Shown here: piece by piece, positions 17,308 to 25,499 of the stretch
Layout of the letters: every line of letters starts with the position of its first letter
Numbering within the stretch: position 1 is the stretch's first letter
Assembly: GCA_017428785.1 (NCBI GenBank)
Contig: JAFRQD010000006.1
Span: 26,098-90,097, forward strand
Direction: 5' to 3'
DNA from: Bacteroidaceae bacterium
GTDB taxonomy: Bacteria > Bacteroidota > Bacteroidia > Bacteroidales > Bacteroidaceae
Length of the DNA stretch: 64,000 nucleotides
Notes under the pieces: model-generated
What the model was told of the DNA's origin: nothing
What the model saw: the letters and a program-made list of their open reading frames with translations, nothing else
Database searches by the model: none
Translations under genes and position numbers: made by a program

Positions 17308-18291
17308 TCAGACAGAGAGTATGCACTTCAAATAATACTTGGCATAGTTGAAGCGACGCACGATTCGATAGGCCAAGTCTTCAGGCAATCCGCAAAAGGC
17401 ACGGGACACCAACTGCTGCGAAGCGACATAAAGGGACAGGTACTTGCGAGGATAGCGTCCCTTGGTAACAAGAAACGTTGCCTCCTGTTCAGAAAGTCGC
17501 GTTCCGAAAGCCTCGCTATGGGCATTCGTCACAATCTGTATCTTTTCCCTGACTTCCAGTTCCCTGTTCTCGTCCTGTGTGGAAAAGCCGCCCGTCACAA
17601 AGGTTGCGAAACACCGGCTTACAAAACGTCCCTTATGGCCTGCTGCCACTAAGCGCAGCGTCATGTCATAGTCCGCAGCAAGCCTGTATGCCTGGTCATA
17701 GCCGCCTATCTCGATGAGGGCTGCCCGACGATACAACATCGATGGGTGCGGGATGACGCTGGTGACGAAGAGTTTGTGCAGACGGCGTTGGGGATGATGG
17801 TAATGCGTGAAGCGTGTGTGCGGTCCTTGGGGAAGGACTGGGGCAAAGGTGAAGCTGCAGCCGCTCTCCTCCAACGCCTTCACCGAGAGGGCAAGCCCGT
17901 CGGAGAGATGATAGCAATCGTCTGAGTTAAGAAAGATGACATACCTGCCTCGTGCCAAGGCTATGCCTCTGTTCATCGCCTCGTATATGCTGGAGTCGGA
18001 CTTGCTCAGGATGCGTATGTCATGACGCACATTACAATACTGTTGCAGGAATCGGAGCGTGCCATCGTCCGAGCCGCCGTCGACAATCAGATGCTCCAAC
18101 GCCACGCCTTTCTGCTGCTGCACGGACTCGAGGTTCTTGAGGAAGAGGGCTTCCCTTCCTTCTCGCAAAGGATTGAAGCAGACGGTCACTACCGTCACCA
18201 CAGGGTCTGCCTGTGTGGCTCTGCCGGAGGCTTCCTTAAGTATCACCTCTTCGCGGAACGCTTCTGGTGATGGAATGTCAGAGCACATCAT
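17308..18291 (-). CDS. glycosyltransferase family 2 protein
   Basis: The 327 residues have a GT-A domain beginning VVTVVTVCFNPLREGREALF, then LIVDGGSDDGT and the metal site NSDD in YVIFLNSDDCYHLS. A C-terminal region of about 110 residues is basic and lacks an obvious membrane segment. It overlaps the upstream glycosyltransferase gene by 14 bp on the same strand, so they are co-translated. It converges on the previous gene with 10 bp between the stops and no clear terminator there. Confidence 0.88.
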   Translation of the reverse strand: MMCSDIPSPEAFREEVILKEASGRATQADPVVTVVTVCFNPLREGREALFLKNLESVQQQKGVALEHLIVDGGSDDGTLRFLQQYCNVRHDIRILSKSDSSIYEAMNRGIALARGRYVIFLNSDDCYHLSDGLALSVKALEESGCSFTFAPVLPQGPHTRFTHYHHPQRRLHKLFVTSVIPHPSMLYRRAALIEIGGYDQAYRLAADYDMTLRLVAAGHKGRFVSRCFATFVTGGFSTQDENRELEVREKIQIVTNAHSEAFGTRLSEQEATFLVTKGRYPRKYLSLYVASQQLVSRAFCGLPEDLAYRIVRRFNYAKYYLKCILSV

Positions 18292-19117
18292 TGAACCTTT
18301 CAGGTATCTTTACGACAAGTCTCAACTCGAACATGGCGGGCTTGTTGAGTGCATAGGGCGGACGGCACCAAGTCTGGCAGATGCGTGCCAGGCGCGTCCA
18401 GCGGTCGAAGTCGCGAGCCTTCTTCTCCGTGGCGTACTTGATGGTGCGGCTTCGCTTGTAGATGTGTTTCTTCCATCCTTGTGCCACACGGTCGGCATCG
18501 CCGAGCCGCTCCTCGAGTATCCTGCTGTCGGCATAGCCGAAGTGCATGAGATAGAGCCCCGAGGCAATGTGGAAGTTGTGCCCTTTGACACGATGGAAGC
18601 CGCTGCCCCACCGGCAAGGCTGCGAGATGATGGAGGGCTTTGTGTAGCGAGTGCCTATCTGGGCATAATGCCGTTGGCTAAGGAATGTCTTCTCCACAGA
18701 CAGGTCGCCCTCCTCGTCCAGTTTCTGGCCGAAGTCAAGCCCGAGGGGGGAGAGGCTGACATCTATTTCCTGCTGCGACAGGAACTCTCTGAGGCCGAGG
18801 CCCAGCTTGGGATCGACTACGATATATTCATCCGCATCAACACCGATGACCAGGTCATAGCCCTCCGAGAAGAGCCGCGCCGCCTGCTCCGAGAGAAACT
18901 TCAGCCTTCCCTTCTCGGCAGCCACTACCTGCTGCCCTATTTTGGGATGGAGGAAAGCGTTTGTCCCCTGGCAGACATCGCCCACAGCCTGGTCCTCTCC
19001 ATCATAATAGATGTAGAGGTTCTCCTTGCCCAGTTCACGCCCGTAATATTCCACCCACTTGCGCAGGAAGAATTCGTCGTTGCGGACCATCGTCAGTGCT
19101 GCTATTCGTTTCATCAT
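18278..19117 (-). CDS. glycosyltransferase, GT92/GT2-like
   Basis: About 279 residues. The N-terminus RIAALTMVRNDEFFLRKWVE and YYGRELGKENLYIYYDGED, then LVIGVDADEYIVVDP, match the group of bacterial glycosyltransferase-2-like proteins that resemble GT92. I chose the MM start at 19117 because a TACCTTTG box at 19133-19140 would place the transcription start inside the longer frame that begins at 19135. First gene of a two-gene leftward unit. Confidence 0.8.
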   Translation of the reverse strand: MMKRIAALTMVRNDEFFLRKWVEYYGRELGKENLYIYYDGEDQAVGDVCQGTNAFLHPKIGQQVVAAEKGRLKFLSEQAARLFSEGYDLVIGVDADEYIVVDPKLGLGLREFLSQQEIDVSLSPLGLDFGQKLDEEGDLSVEKTFLSQRHYAQIGTRYTKPSIISQPCRWGSGFHRVKGHNFHIASGLYLMHFGYADSRILEERLGDADRVAQGWKKHIYKRSRTIKYATEKKARDFDRWTRLARICQTWCRPPYALNKPAMFELRLVVKIPERFNDVL

Positions 19118-19132
19118 ATTATGTACGATGTA

Positions 19133-19140
19133 CAAAGGTA
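19133..19140 (-). promoter_or_regulatory. TAnnTTTG -7 box for the GT92-like gene
   Basis: TACCTTTG on the minus strand, 15 bp before the chosen start, so the leader would be very short. Confidence 0.55.
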
Positions 19141-19289
19141 CGATAAAAAAATTGAATTTTTAAAATTAAGAATTAAAAATTAACACATGCACTGGCAATT
19201 TCTTCTTTCTGTGCCGACTTCATCGGGCTAAAGCCTCTTCATTCTCATAATATTTCCTGTTTCTTAACGCTTTATTCTCAATTTCTTTG

Positions 19290-19297
19290 TATCTTTG
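19290..19297 (+). promoter_or_regulatory. TAnnTTTG -7 box for the hexapeptide acyltransferase gene
   Basis: TATCTTTG, 20 bp before the ATG at 19318. A purine-rich AGAGGGGAAG lies just before the start. Confidence 0.55.
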
Positions 19298-19317
19298 CAC
19301 ACAGAAAGAGGGGAAGA

Positions 19318-20034
19318 ATGTCATTTCGACTTTTCCGCCTTTTATTTTTAATTCTCTCGAGTGCTATGGGATTGAGAACTTATTTCAGAAACAAGAGAAG
19401 GAAATGGCTAATGAAGATGCTACCCGAGCTTGGGGGCCTGATTGAGCAGGGAGCATATTACTTCAACGACAGCAAGTCCACCCGACTGTCGCCTAAGTGC
19501 AAGATATATCCGCCGTATCATCTGTACGACTGCAAAGTGGGCGACTACACATATATCTCGATGAATTCGAGGATTTCGATGGCCAGGATTGGCAAGTTCT
19601 GCTCCATCGGCCCAGGCTTCGTATGTGGGCACGGCGTGCATCCCATCGACGGTGTCAGCACTTCGCCGATGTTCTATTCCACCATGAAGCAGAACGGCAC
19701 GACGCTCTCCTGCAAAGACAAATTCGAGGAGCGCAAGCTCATCCGCATCGGCAACGATGTGTTCATCGGCATGGGTGTGACGGTATTGGATGGTGTGACG
19801 ATTGGCGACGGTGCCATCATCGGTGCCGGAGCAGTGGTGTCGAAGGACATCCCGCCATACGCCATAGCCGTGGGCTGCCCCATCCGCATCATCAAATACC
19901 GGTTCGACGAGGACACAATCCAACAGTTCCTCGACCTCAAATGGTGGGACAAGGGGGAAGACTGCCTGAAGCTTGTGGAGAAGCATTTCCTCGACCCTGC
20001 CGAGTTCCTGAACGCCGCACGAAAACTCCCCTAA
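19318..20034 (+). CDS. hexapeptide-repeat acyltransferase (CatB/LbH type)
   Basis: A left-handed beta-helix acyltransferase, probably O-acetylating a glycan sugar. The 238 residues show hexapeptide turns from about residue 65 (CKVGDYTYISMNSRISMARI, then GKFCSIGPGFVCG), the catalytic-type histidine region GHGVHPIDG, and IRIGNDVFIGMGVTVLDGVT ending AVVSKDIPPYAIAVGCP. An N-terminal hydrophobic stretch is a possible membrane anchor. It is a single rightward gene inside the glycan locus, followed by repeats. Confidence 0.88.
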   Translation: MSFRLFRLLFLILSSAMGLRTYFRNKRRKWLMKMLPELGGLIEQGAYYFNDSKSTRLSPKCKIYPPYHLYDCKVGDYTYISMNSRISMARIGKFCSIGPGFVCGHGVHPIDGVSTSPMFYSTMKQNGTTLSCKDKFEERKLIRIGNDVFIGMGVTVLDGVTIGDGAIIGAGAVVSKDIPPYAIAVGCPIRIIKYRFDEDTIQQFLDLKWWDKGEDCLKLVEKHFLDPAEFLNAARKLP

Positions 20035-20067
20035 GCCTCATACACCAGACCCCATCTTATTCGCCCA

Positions 20068-20100
20068 GGGAGCCCCCTCCCGTAAGTGGCAGGGGCGAGG
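20068..20100. repeat. degenerate family E hairpin
   Basis: GAGCCCCCTCCCGTAAGTGG followed by CAGGGGCGAGG. It is an imperfect C-tract/G-tract hairpin after the acyltransferase gene and a possible weak terminator. Confidence 0.45.
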
Positions 20101-20120
20101 AAATGCAGTGATGTAAAAAA

Positions 20121-20313
20121 AGCCTGGAAGGCTTCACTGTTAGTAACCGGGGGCGAAGCCCTCGGACAGAACATAGAGAGCACCTCCCCGCTCCTGCCTG
20201 GAAGGCAATACACTGGCCTCTCATAGTACTGCCCTCCAGGCAGTGAGGAGCAAGTTATCCGCTGATTCCGAGGGCTTCGCCCACGGTTACTCATAGTATA
20301 GCCCTACAGGCTT
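20121..20313. repeat. family B long palindromic element (B2)
   Basis: About 193 bp, with the same plan as B1: AGCCTGGAAGGC at the left, GCCCTACAGGCTT at the right, AGTAACCGGGGGCGAAGCCC mirrored by GGGCTTCGCCCACGGTTACT, and the inner CTGCCTGGAAGGCA / TGCCCTCCAGGCAG pair. Confidence 0.88.
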
Positions 20314-20377
20314 AATATGCAACCTGACTTTACTCAGTAGCAAAGCTGTCAGCACGATTTCCCCGGACAGCAATAAA

Positions 20378-20425
20378 AAGAAATGGGTAAATGGTTAAAT
20401 GCTAACTGGTTAAATGGTAAATAAA
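20378..20425. repeat. low-complexity TAAATGGT spacer
   Basis: Repeated GGTAAATGGTTAAATG-type words. Similar spacers occur near 42315, 45190 and 54060. Confidence 0.5.
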
Positions 20426-20444
20426 ACTCCCTCTTGAGGGGCTT

Positions 20445-20533
20445 AAAAACGCCGCGTGCGGCGATTGCAATCCCCGCGTGCGGCGTTGGTCATTTCCGCG
20501 TGCGGCGTTGGCAATCCCCGCACGCGGCGTTTT
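20445..20533 (-). repeat. family A array (A4)
   Basis: Four cores with interior units in minus orientation (CCGCGTGCGGCGTTGG). The outer hairpin CCCTCTTGAGGG is at its left. The stop codon of the adjacent glycosyltransferase begins 9 bp beyond its right end. Confidence 0.93.
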
Positions 20534-20541
20534 CTACCCCC

Positions 20542-21399
20542 CTATGGCACCTCCGGACTCTGCCCCGGAAGGCGGTGCGAGAGCAGCCGCCCACGGTCGA
20601 TGTGGAGGCAGAGGAAGTTTATCATTTTCAACAGATTATGGACAAGCGAGCGCAGCAATCCGCCGCGTTGGCGGATGTGGAGCAGATGGATGTGGTCGGG
20701 TGTGCTTTCATACCCGTCGAGCCTTTGCATGACTGGCCTCAGCCACTCGGGTACGATTTCGCGGCGGATGCGCAGGCAGTCCTCCCATCCCGCGTTGCCC
20801 TGGCTGCTCACGCCGGTCATATCGTAGCAGCACACCACCGTATCCACCTTCTGGAAAGTGGCTCCGGCAAACAGCATCTCCATCCATCGGGCATAGTCGG
20901 CGCAGACGCTGTAGGTAGGGTCGAATCCCTTCTCCTGCAAGGCTTTGGTGCGCACGAACATGGCCTGGTGGCAGATGTTGTGGTAATAGAAGATGTAGAG
21001 GTCCATCGGGTATGGCATCCTGCAAAGCACGCGCCGGTCGGGATAGACCTTGTACCAGTCGCCATAGACGATGTCGGCCGTGAGCGGATGGGCAAAGACG
21101 CTGCTGAGCGTATCGCTCGAGAAATACTCGTCGCCCGAGTTCATGCACGAGATGTACTGTCCGCCGGCATGGGCGATGCCCTTGTTGATGGCATCGTATA
21201 TGCCCCCGTCCGACTCGGAGCACCAATAGGCGAACAGCTCTTTGTTTGCCTCTATGAGGTCGCGGCTGCCGTCGGTGCTGCCCCCGTCGATGACTATCCA
21301 CTCGTAGTCGGCAAAGGTCTGGCTCTTCACCGACGCTATGGTGCGGGCCAGCCCATCGCGGTTGTTGTAGTTGATGGTGATGATGGATAGACTCACCAT
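20542..21399 (-). CDS. glycosyltransferase family 2 protein
   Basis: About 285 residues. The GT-A motifs are LSIITINYNNRDGLARTIAS, VIDGGSTDGSRD and the metal site NSGD in YISCMNSGDEYFSS. The group with CMNSGD/YGDWYKVYPD belongs to WcaA-type polysaccharide glycosyltransferases. The ATG at 21399 was chosen; a TTG further upstream is unlikely. The C-terminus ends just before array A4, and its last residues (LPGQSPEVP) may have been altered by the array. Confidence 0.87.
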   Translation of the reverse strand: MVSLSIITINYNNRDGLARTIASVKSQTFADYEWIVIDGGSTDGSRDLIEANKELFAYWCSESDGGIYDAINKGIAHAGGQYISCMNSGDEYFSSDTLSSVFAHPLTADIVYGDWYKVYPDRRVLCRMPYPMDLYIFYYHNICHQAMFVRTKALQEKGFDPTYSVCADYARWMEMLFAGATFQKVDTVVCCYDMTGVSSQGNAGWEDCLRIRREIVPEWLRPVMQRLDGYESTPDHIHLLHIRQRGGLLRSLVHNLLKMINFLCLHIDRGRLLSHRLPGQSPEVP

Positions 21400-21441
21400 A
21401 GTTCTCAATTCTTAATTCTTCTTTTCTTAATTCTTAATCCC

Positions 21442-23385
21442 CTACCTGTATCTTATCCCCTTCCACAGTTTGAGCAAGGGGAACTTTATGTTGCGGAAAC
21501 CTTTGCCTTTGTAGAGGCTTTTCATGTCGCGGGGATAGAGTTTGAGCCCCTGGCGGTATAGTTGCCATAGGGCGAACTGCTCCCACAGGCTCTTTCCCTT
21601 CAGCGAGAGGTGGCCTATGAAGTCCTGACTGACATCGGGGCAGACATTGCTGGCGCTGCAGCTTTCCTGGTTGTAGATCATGGCAGGGTGTGTCGTGGTC
21701 CAGATGCGGGCTGTGCGCATGATGCCGAAGAGGCTCTCGGCATCCTCATAGCGTCGCAAGTCCTCGCGGAAAGGATGCTGGAGGAGCAGGCTGCGCAGCA
21801 TGATGCACGAACCGGCCACGGGCATGAAGCGGCCCGTTGACCAGGCTCGGAAATTGTTGCTGAGCACACCTTCCCTGTACTTGGTGGAGTATGGGATGAG
21901 CTGCCCGTCAGTGCGAAGCTGATGCGTGCCGCAGAAGAAATGACAGTCGGGATGCTCGTGAATCAGGGCTGCAAAGTGCTCGAGTATGCCAGGCGCAAGT
22001 TCGTCGTCGGCATCGAGTATCATCACCCATCGCCCGCTGGCATTGCGGACGCCAAGGTTGCGAGCCGAAGCCGGCCCGCCGTTGGGTTTCGTGAAGAACC
22101 TGAGGCGCTCGCTGCTTACCTCCTTGGCACGTGCAAGGCTGCCGTCCGTCGAGCCGTCGTCCACGACAAGAACCTCGTAGTCTGTGAACGTCTGCGAGAG
22201 AACCGACTGGAGCGTGCGGCAGATATACTTCTCCTTATTATATAAAGGTACCACGATGGAGATGAGCGGAGCGCTGTGCACGGACTTCGGCTGTGCCGCC
22301 TGTCCTGTGGCACAGAACACCCGTCCCGTCGCCTCGATGTATTGCTTGCCCCATCGTCTGTCCGGCTCAAGGTAGTTGCCCTCGCCCCATTCATTCCAAG
22401 CCTTGATGAAGACGAGGCGCTCCTGTTCAGGCCTGCCTGCCACATGCTCCGAAGCGAAACAGCAAAGCCGGGCCCACTTGTCGGGCGTGGAGTCGGCAAG
22501 GATATGGGCAACGACACCGCTGCGTGGCGAATGGTCGAAGTCGGGGTCGATGCAGGGCAGCACCTCGGGATGCTGAGAGAAGATGTCGCATGTCTTGCTG
22601 ACATAGTCCTCGTATCTCACCGTATAAGGTATGCCCGAAGCGATGAGGCTGTCGCGCAACCGACGCTCGCTCTTGCTGCATTGCCATGCATCCACGCTGT
22701 CGAGCAAGGGGTCGAGGACAAGCGAGTCGTAATGGTGCCCCTTGTCGCTCCACCTGAGGGAAACAGAACCTATGCAAAGCGCAAAGAAATGGAAGCCCTC
22801 CAGCCCATGTTCGTGCGCCAAGCGGTCCCAAATCTCGTGCATGCGACCGATGTCTATCTTCGAAGGGTCGAACACGCCAAAGAGAAGCCTGCCGTTCACC
22901 TTCATATAGCGCTCGTCCTTGAAAGCGGGAAGCATGGCATTGAAATGCGCCACGATGTCTTCATCCCCAGGATACGTCTGCTCCATGAGAAGCTTGTCGG
23001 GCAAATCGGGATCCCAGGTCTTGGAATACCACGAGTGGTTTGCCCAGCAAAGGCAGAACGGGAAGTCGGGTTTGCCACTGCGGACCACGTCGTCGAACAC
23101 CTCATGCAGCAGGCGCTTGCCTCCCCCGAACCAATAATGCCAATAGCAGAAGCCCTCGATGCCAGCCTCGCGTGCCAACTGAGCCTGCTTCTCTCTGGTC
23201 TCCGGCACACGAAGGTCGTAGAAACCCAAGTCGCGGGGGATGCGAGGCTGATAGTGCCCGGGGAAAAGCGGGACGGCACGAGCCACGTTGGTCCATTCCG
23301 TGAAGCCTGGCTCCCACCACTCGTCGTTCTCCGGCGTAGGATAGAACTGCGGCAGATAGAATGCTATGGGGCGAACGTTATTCAT
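21442..23385 (-). CDS. WbsX-type (GH99-like) and GT2 fusion glycosyltransferase
   Basis: A two-domain protein of 647 residues. Residues 1 to about 345 match the WbsX/GH99-like group: RPIAFYLPQFYPTPENDEWW, GFTEWTNVARA, FCYWHYWFGGGKRL, LCWANHSWYSKTWD. Residues about 370-600 are a GT2 domain (LISIVVPLYNKEKYICRTLQ, VVDDGSTDGS, and the metal site DADD in WVMILDADDELAP). Such fusions are seen in O-antigen and capsule loci, where both halves probably build the same repeat unit. The order with neighbouring GT2/GT4 genes (15-43 bp gaps) indicates one leftward operon with the exporter gene at 27 kb. Confidence 0.9.
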   Translation of the reverse strand: MNNVRPIAFYLPQFYPTPENDEWWEPGFTEWTNVARAVPLFPGHYQPRIPRDLGFYDLRVPETREKQAQLAREAGIEGFCYWHYWFGGGKRLLHEVFDDVVRSGKPDFPFCLCWANHSWYSKTWDPDLPDKLLMEQTYPGDEDIVAHFNAMLPAFKDERYMKVNGRLLFGVFDPSKIDIGRMHEIWDRLAHEHGLEGFHFFALCIGSVSLRWSDKGHHYDSLVLDPLLDSVDAWQCSKSERRLRDSLIASGIPYTVRYEDYVSKTCDIFSQHPEVLPCIDPDFDHSPRSGVVAHILADSTPDKWARLCCFASEHVAGRPEQERLVFIKAWNEWGEGNYLEPDRRWGKQYIEATGRVFCATGQAAQPKSVHSAPLISIVVPLYNKEKYICRTLQSVLSQTFTDYEVLVVDDGSTDGSLARAKEVSSERLRFFTKPNGGPASARNLGVRNASGRWVMILDADDELAPGILEHFAALIHEHPDCHFFCGTHQLRTDGQLIPYSTKYREGVLSNNFRAWSTGRFMPVAGSCIMLRSLLLQHPFREDLRRYEDAESLFGIMRTARIWTTTHPAMIYNQESCSASNVCPDVSQDFIGHLSLKGKSLWEQFALWQLYRQGLKLYPRDMKSLYKGKGFRNIKFPLLKLWKGIRYR

Positions 23386-23400
23386 CTTTATACGGGGAAC

Positions 23401-24306
23401 TCATTTACACAACATGCAGAGCAGAGTCAGGATGTTCGTGACGAGCAACACGACGCAAGCATAGATGAGAATCCTGATAATCTTGTTGTGCTGCCTCCGC
23501 TTTTTCAACAGGAAATTCCGCTCGTAGAAAGCCATAGCCAGGGACTCGGAATCCTCCGCGTCGGTCAGGTTCTTTAGCGTTTTAACGGCCAGAAGAATCG
23601 GCGACACCCTGTTCATCGCGTCTCGCCAAAGCTCGGAATAGTATCTCTCCTGAATGCGCTTTATCTCCGCCTTACGCTCCTTTTTCACGGCCTCAGTGGC
23701 ATTGTCGCCCGTGCTGATGCCGCCAACCATAAAGTTGCAGACGGTCAAGTCTCTTCTCTCGAACTTCATGCCCTGCAAGAGGAGCGCAAGCCACTCTTCC
23801 CAGTCGCCATAGATGCGGAAGCTCTCGTCGTAGGGACGGTTCTTCACAGCCTCTGTGCGTATCAGCATCGACTGGTGACACATGTTGTCGGCAAAGAAAT
23901 AAGCCAGGTCGATTGCCTCGGGAGCAAGTGCGAGCTGCTTCTTGCCGTCTTCGAAGACAAGCATCCAGTTGCCGTAGATGATGTCGGCATCCGTTTCCTG
24001 CTCGAAGACTTTCTCCAGCACATCGGGGGCAAAGAAAGAGTCGCCGGAGTTCATGTAGATGCAGTACTCGCCTCGGGCATGCTCCGTGCCCTTGTTCTGG
24101 GCATTATAGACGCCTTTGTCCCGCTCGCTGCACCACCAGGCAATCTCCTCTTGATGCGCTTCGAGGAACTGCTTCGTGCCGTCCGTGCTACCTCCGTCAA
24201 CGACAATCCATTCGAAGTCGCGGAACGTCTGCTGATGGATGCTGCGGTATGTGTCCTTCAAACCTCCAAGGTTGTTATATGAGATGGTAATGATACTGAC
24301 CTTCAT
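23401..24306 (-). CDS. glycosyltransferase family 2 protein with C-terminal membrane anchor
   Basis: About 301 residues from the MKVSIITISY start at 24306. GT-A motifs: SIITISYNNLGGLKDTYRSI, VDGGSTDGTKQF, and NSGD in YCIYMNSGDSFFAP. After the catalytic domain there is a charged helical stretch and a terminal hydrophobic segment (ILIYACVVLLVTNILTLLC) with only a few residues behind it, so the enzyme is probably tail-anchored to the inner membrane. The neighbouring GT4 gene ends the same way. Confidence 0.88.
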   Translation of the reverse strand: MKVSIITISYNNLGGLKDTYRSIHQQTFRDFEWIVVDGGSTDGTKQFLEAHQEEIAWWCSERDKGVYNAQNKGTEHARGEYCIYMNSGDSFFAPDVLEKVFEQETDADIIYGNWMLVFEDGKKQLALAPEAIDLAYFFADNMCHQSMLIRTEAVKNRPYDESFRIYGDWEEWLALLLQGMKFERRDLTVCNFMVGGISTGDNATEAVKKERKAEIKRIQERYYSELWRDAMNRVSPILLAVKTLKNLTDAEDSESLAMAFYERNFLLKKRRQHNKIIRILIYACVVLLVTNILTLLCMLCK

Positions 24307-24343
24307 GTCTCTTGTGTGATTAGCTAATGGTTCTTCTTTTGTA

Positions 24344-25483
24344 TTATATTGTATAGAACGCGAACACCGCAATGGCGAGCAGCAACACTATGCTGAGCCA
24401 CAGCAGGGCGCGAATAGCCCGGAGATGCTTCTGCCCTTTTGCCAGGAAGTAGTTCTCCATGTCTTGCATCTGATGTTGCATGCCGGCCAGTTGTTCCCGC
24501 AGCTGCTCATTCTCGCTTTTCGCTGCCGCTATCTTCCGACTGTCTTCCTCTTGCAATCTCTTCAGAAACCCCTTGCATGGGCTGCCGTTTTGCCTGTCTT
24601 TGGTATGCTCATAGATGTCGAGGTATTTCCTGACAGCTACCTCGATGTTGAGGTGCTCGAGGGCATACTCACGCCCCCATGCAGCCAGCTCGGGGCTGTA
24701 CTTCTGCATTTCTCTTTTGAAAGCCTGCTCGTCATACTTCAGGCGGCTGGCCCTGCCCGAGCAGTTGCAGAGCATGCTGTGTCCGATGCTGTCGGGTGTG
24801 AGCATGCCGTCACCGAGGAACTCGCCCATGTACTCCCGGAAGTCATAGACCAGGACGCAGCGCCCGCAAGCCATCGCGTCGTAGGCCGAGCGCCCCAGAC
24901 CCACCACGAGGTCGCTCTGGTTGATGAGGTCCTCGATGGCCCACACGTTGTCGGTGAACTTGTTGCTCTGCAGGAAGCGTATGCCCTCCTGCTGGCAGCA
25001 GCGGCGGATGAAGTCGTTGGCGATGTCGGACTGGCAGAGGGAGAGCACCGTCTGCAATGTCGGTGAAATGGGCCTTTTTGGACAAAAACGGTTGCAGTCG
25101 ATGCCGTTGGCGATGACTGCCGCTGCCTTGTAGCCTTTGCTCTGCAAGTGCTCGCTCACCTCTTCCGAGACGCCGACATAGGCATCGGCGTAGGGCGACG
25201 GCTGCTCCAGCTCGGCGATTGTCCCGTGGCAGGTCTGGATGACATAGCCATAGGGCCACAGCTGCTCCACCACCGTCGTGTGGTTGGCGAGGATGAGGTC
25301 ATAGTGGTCGGCGGACATGAAAGGCACGCCCTTCTCCTCCAGCATCGATGAGACGCCGCCCCGGATGATAGCGAAGTGCTCCACCTCGTGTCCCAGCCGC
25401 TTCAGCTCCATGGCCAGGGCATAGGTGTAGCTCTCGGTGCCGCCGGTCTTGGCAAGATAATGTGTGCCTAACAGTATCTTCAT
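24344..25483 (-). CDS. GT-B fold glycosyltransferase (GT4-like) with coiled coil and tail anchor
   Basis: The 379 residues start MKILLGTHYLAKTGGTESYT, the usual GT4 N-terminus. The nucleotide-sugar half includes VIANGIDCNRFCPKRP and VVGLGRSAYDAMACGRCVLV, a form of the E-x7-E region. Residues about 310-355 are a coiled coil (EDSRKIAAAKSENEQLREQL), followed by a terminal hydrophobic helix (LLWLSIVLLLAIAVFAFYTI). It lies 37 bp upstream of the tail-anchored GT2 gene and 16 bp downstream of the exporter gene. The sugar is unknown. Confidence 0.85.
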   Translation of the reverse strand: MKILLGTHYLAKTGGTESYTYALAMELKRLGHEVEHFAIIRGGVSSMLEEKGVPFMSADHYDLILANHTTVVEQLWPYGYVIQTCHGTIAELEQPSPYADAYVGVSEEVSEHLQSKGYKAAAVIANGIDCNRFCPKRPISPTLQTVLSLCQSDIANDFIRRCCQQEGIRFLQSNKFTDNVWAIEDLINQSDLVVGLGRSAYDAMACGRCVLVYDFREYMGEFLGDGMLTPDSIGHSMLCNCSGRASRLKYDEQAFKREMQKYSPELAAWGREYALEHLNIEVAVRKYLDIYEHTKDRQNGSPCKGFLKRLQEEDSRKIAAAKSENEQLREQLAGMQHQMQDMENYFLAKGQKHLRAIRALLWLSIVLLLAIAVFAFYTI

Positions 25484-25499
25484 CGTCTGCTTTTGTCTG

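Noticed and set aside
19141-19289. Possible small RNA or tRNA in the gap before the hexapeptide acyltransferase gene
   Set aside because: AT-rich sequence without a cloverleaf or strong hairpin; nothing could be supported.
20434-21390. Plus-strand ORF opposite the GT2 gene at 20.5-21.4 kb
   Set aside because: The opposite strand has the full GT-A motif set; this frame begins in array A4.
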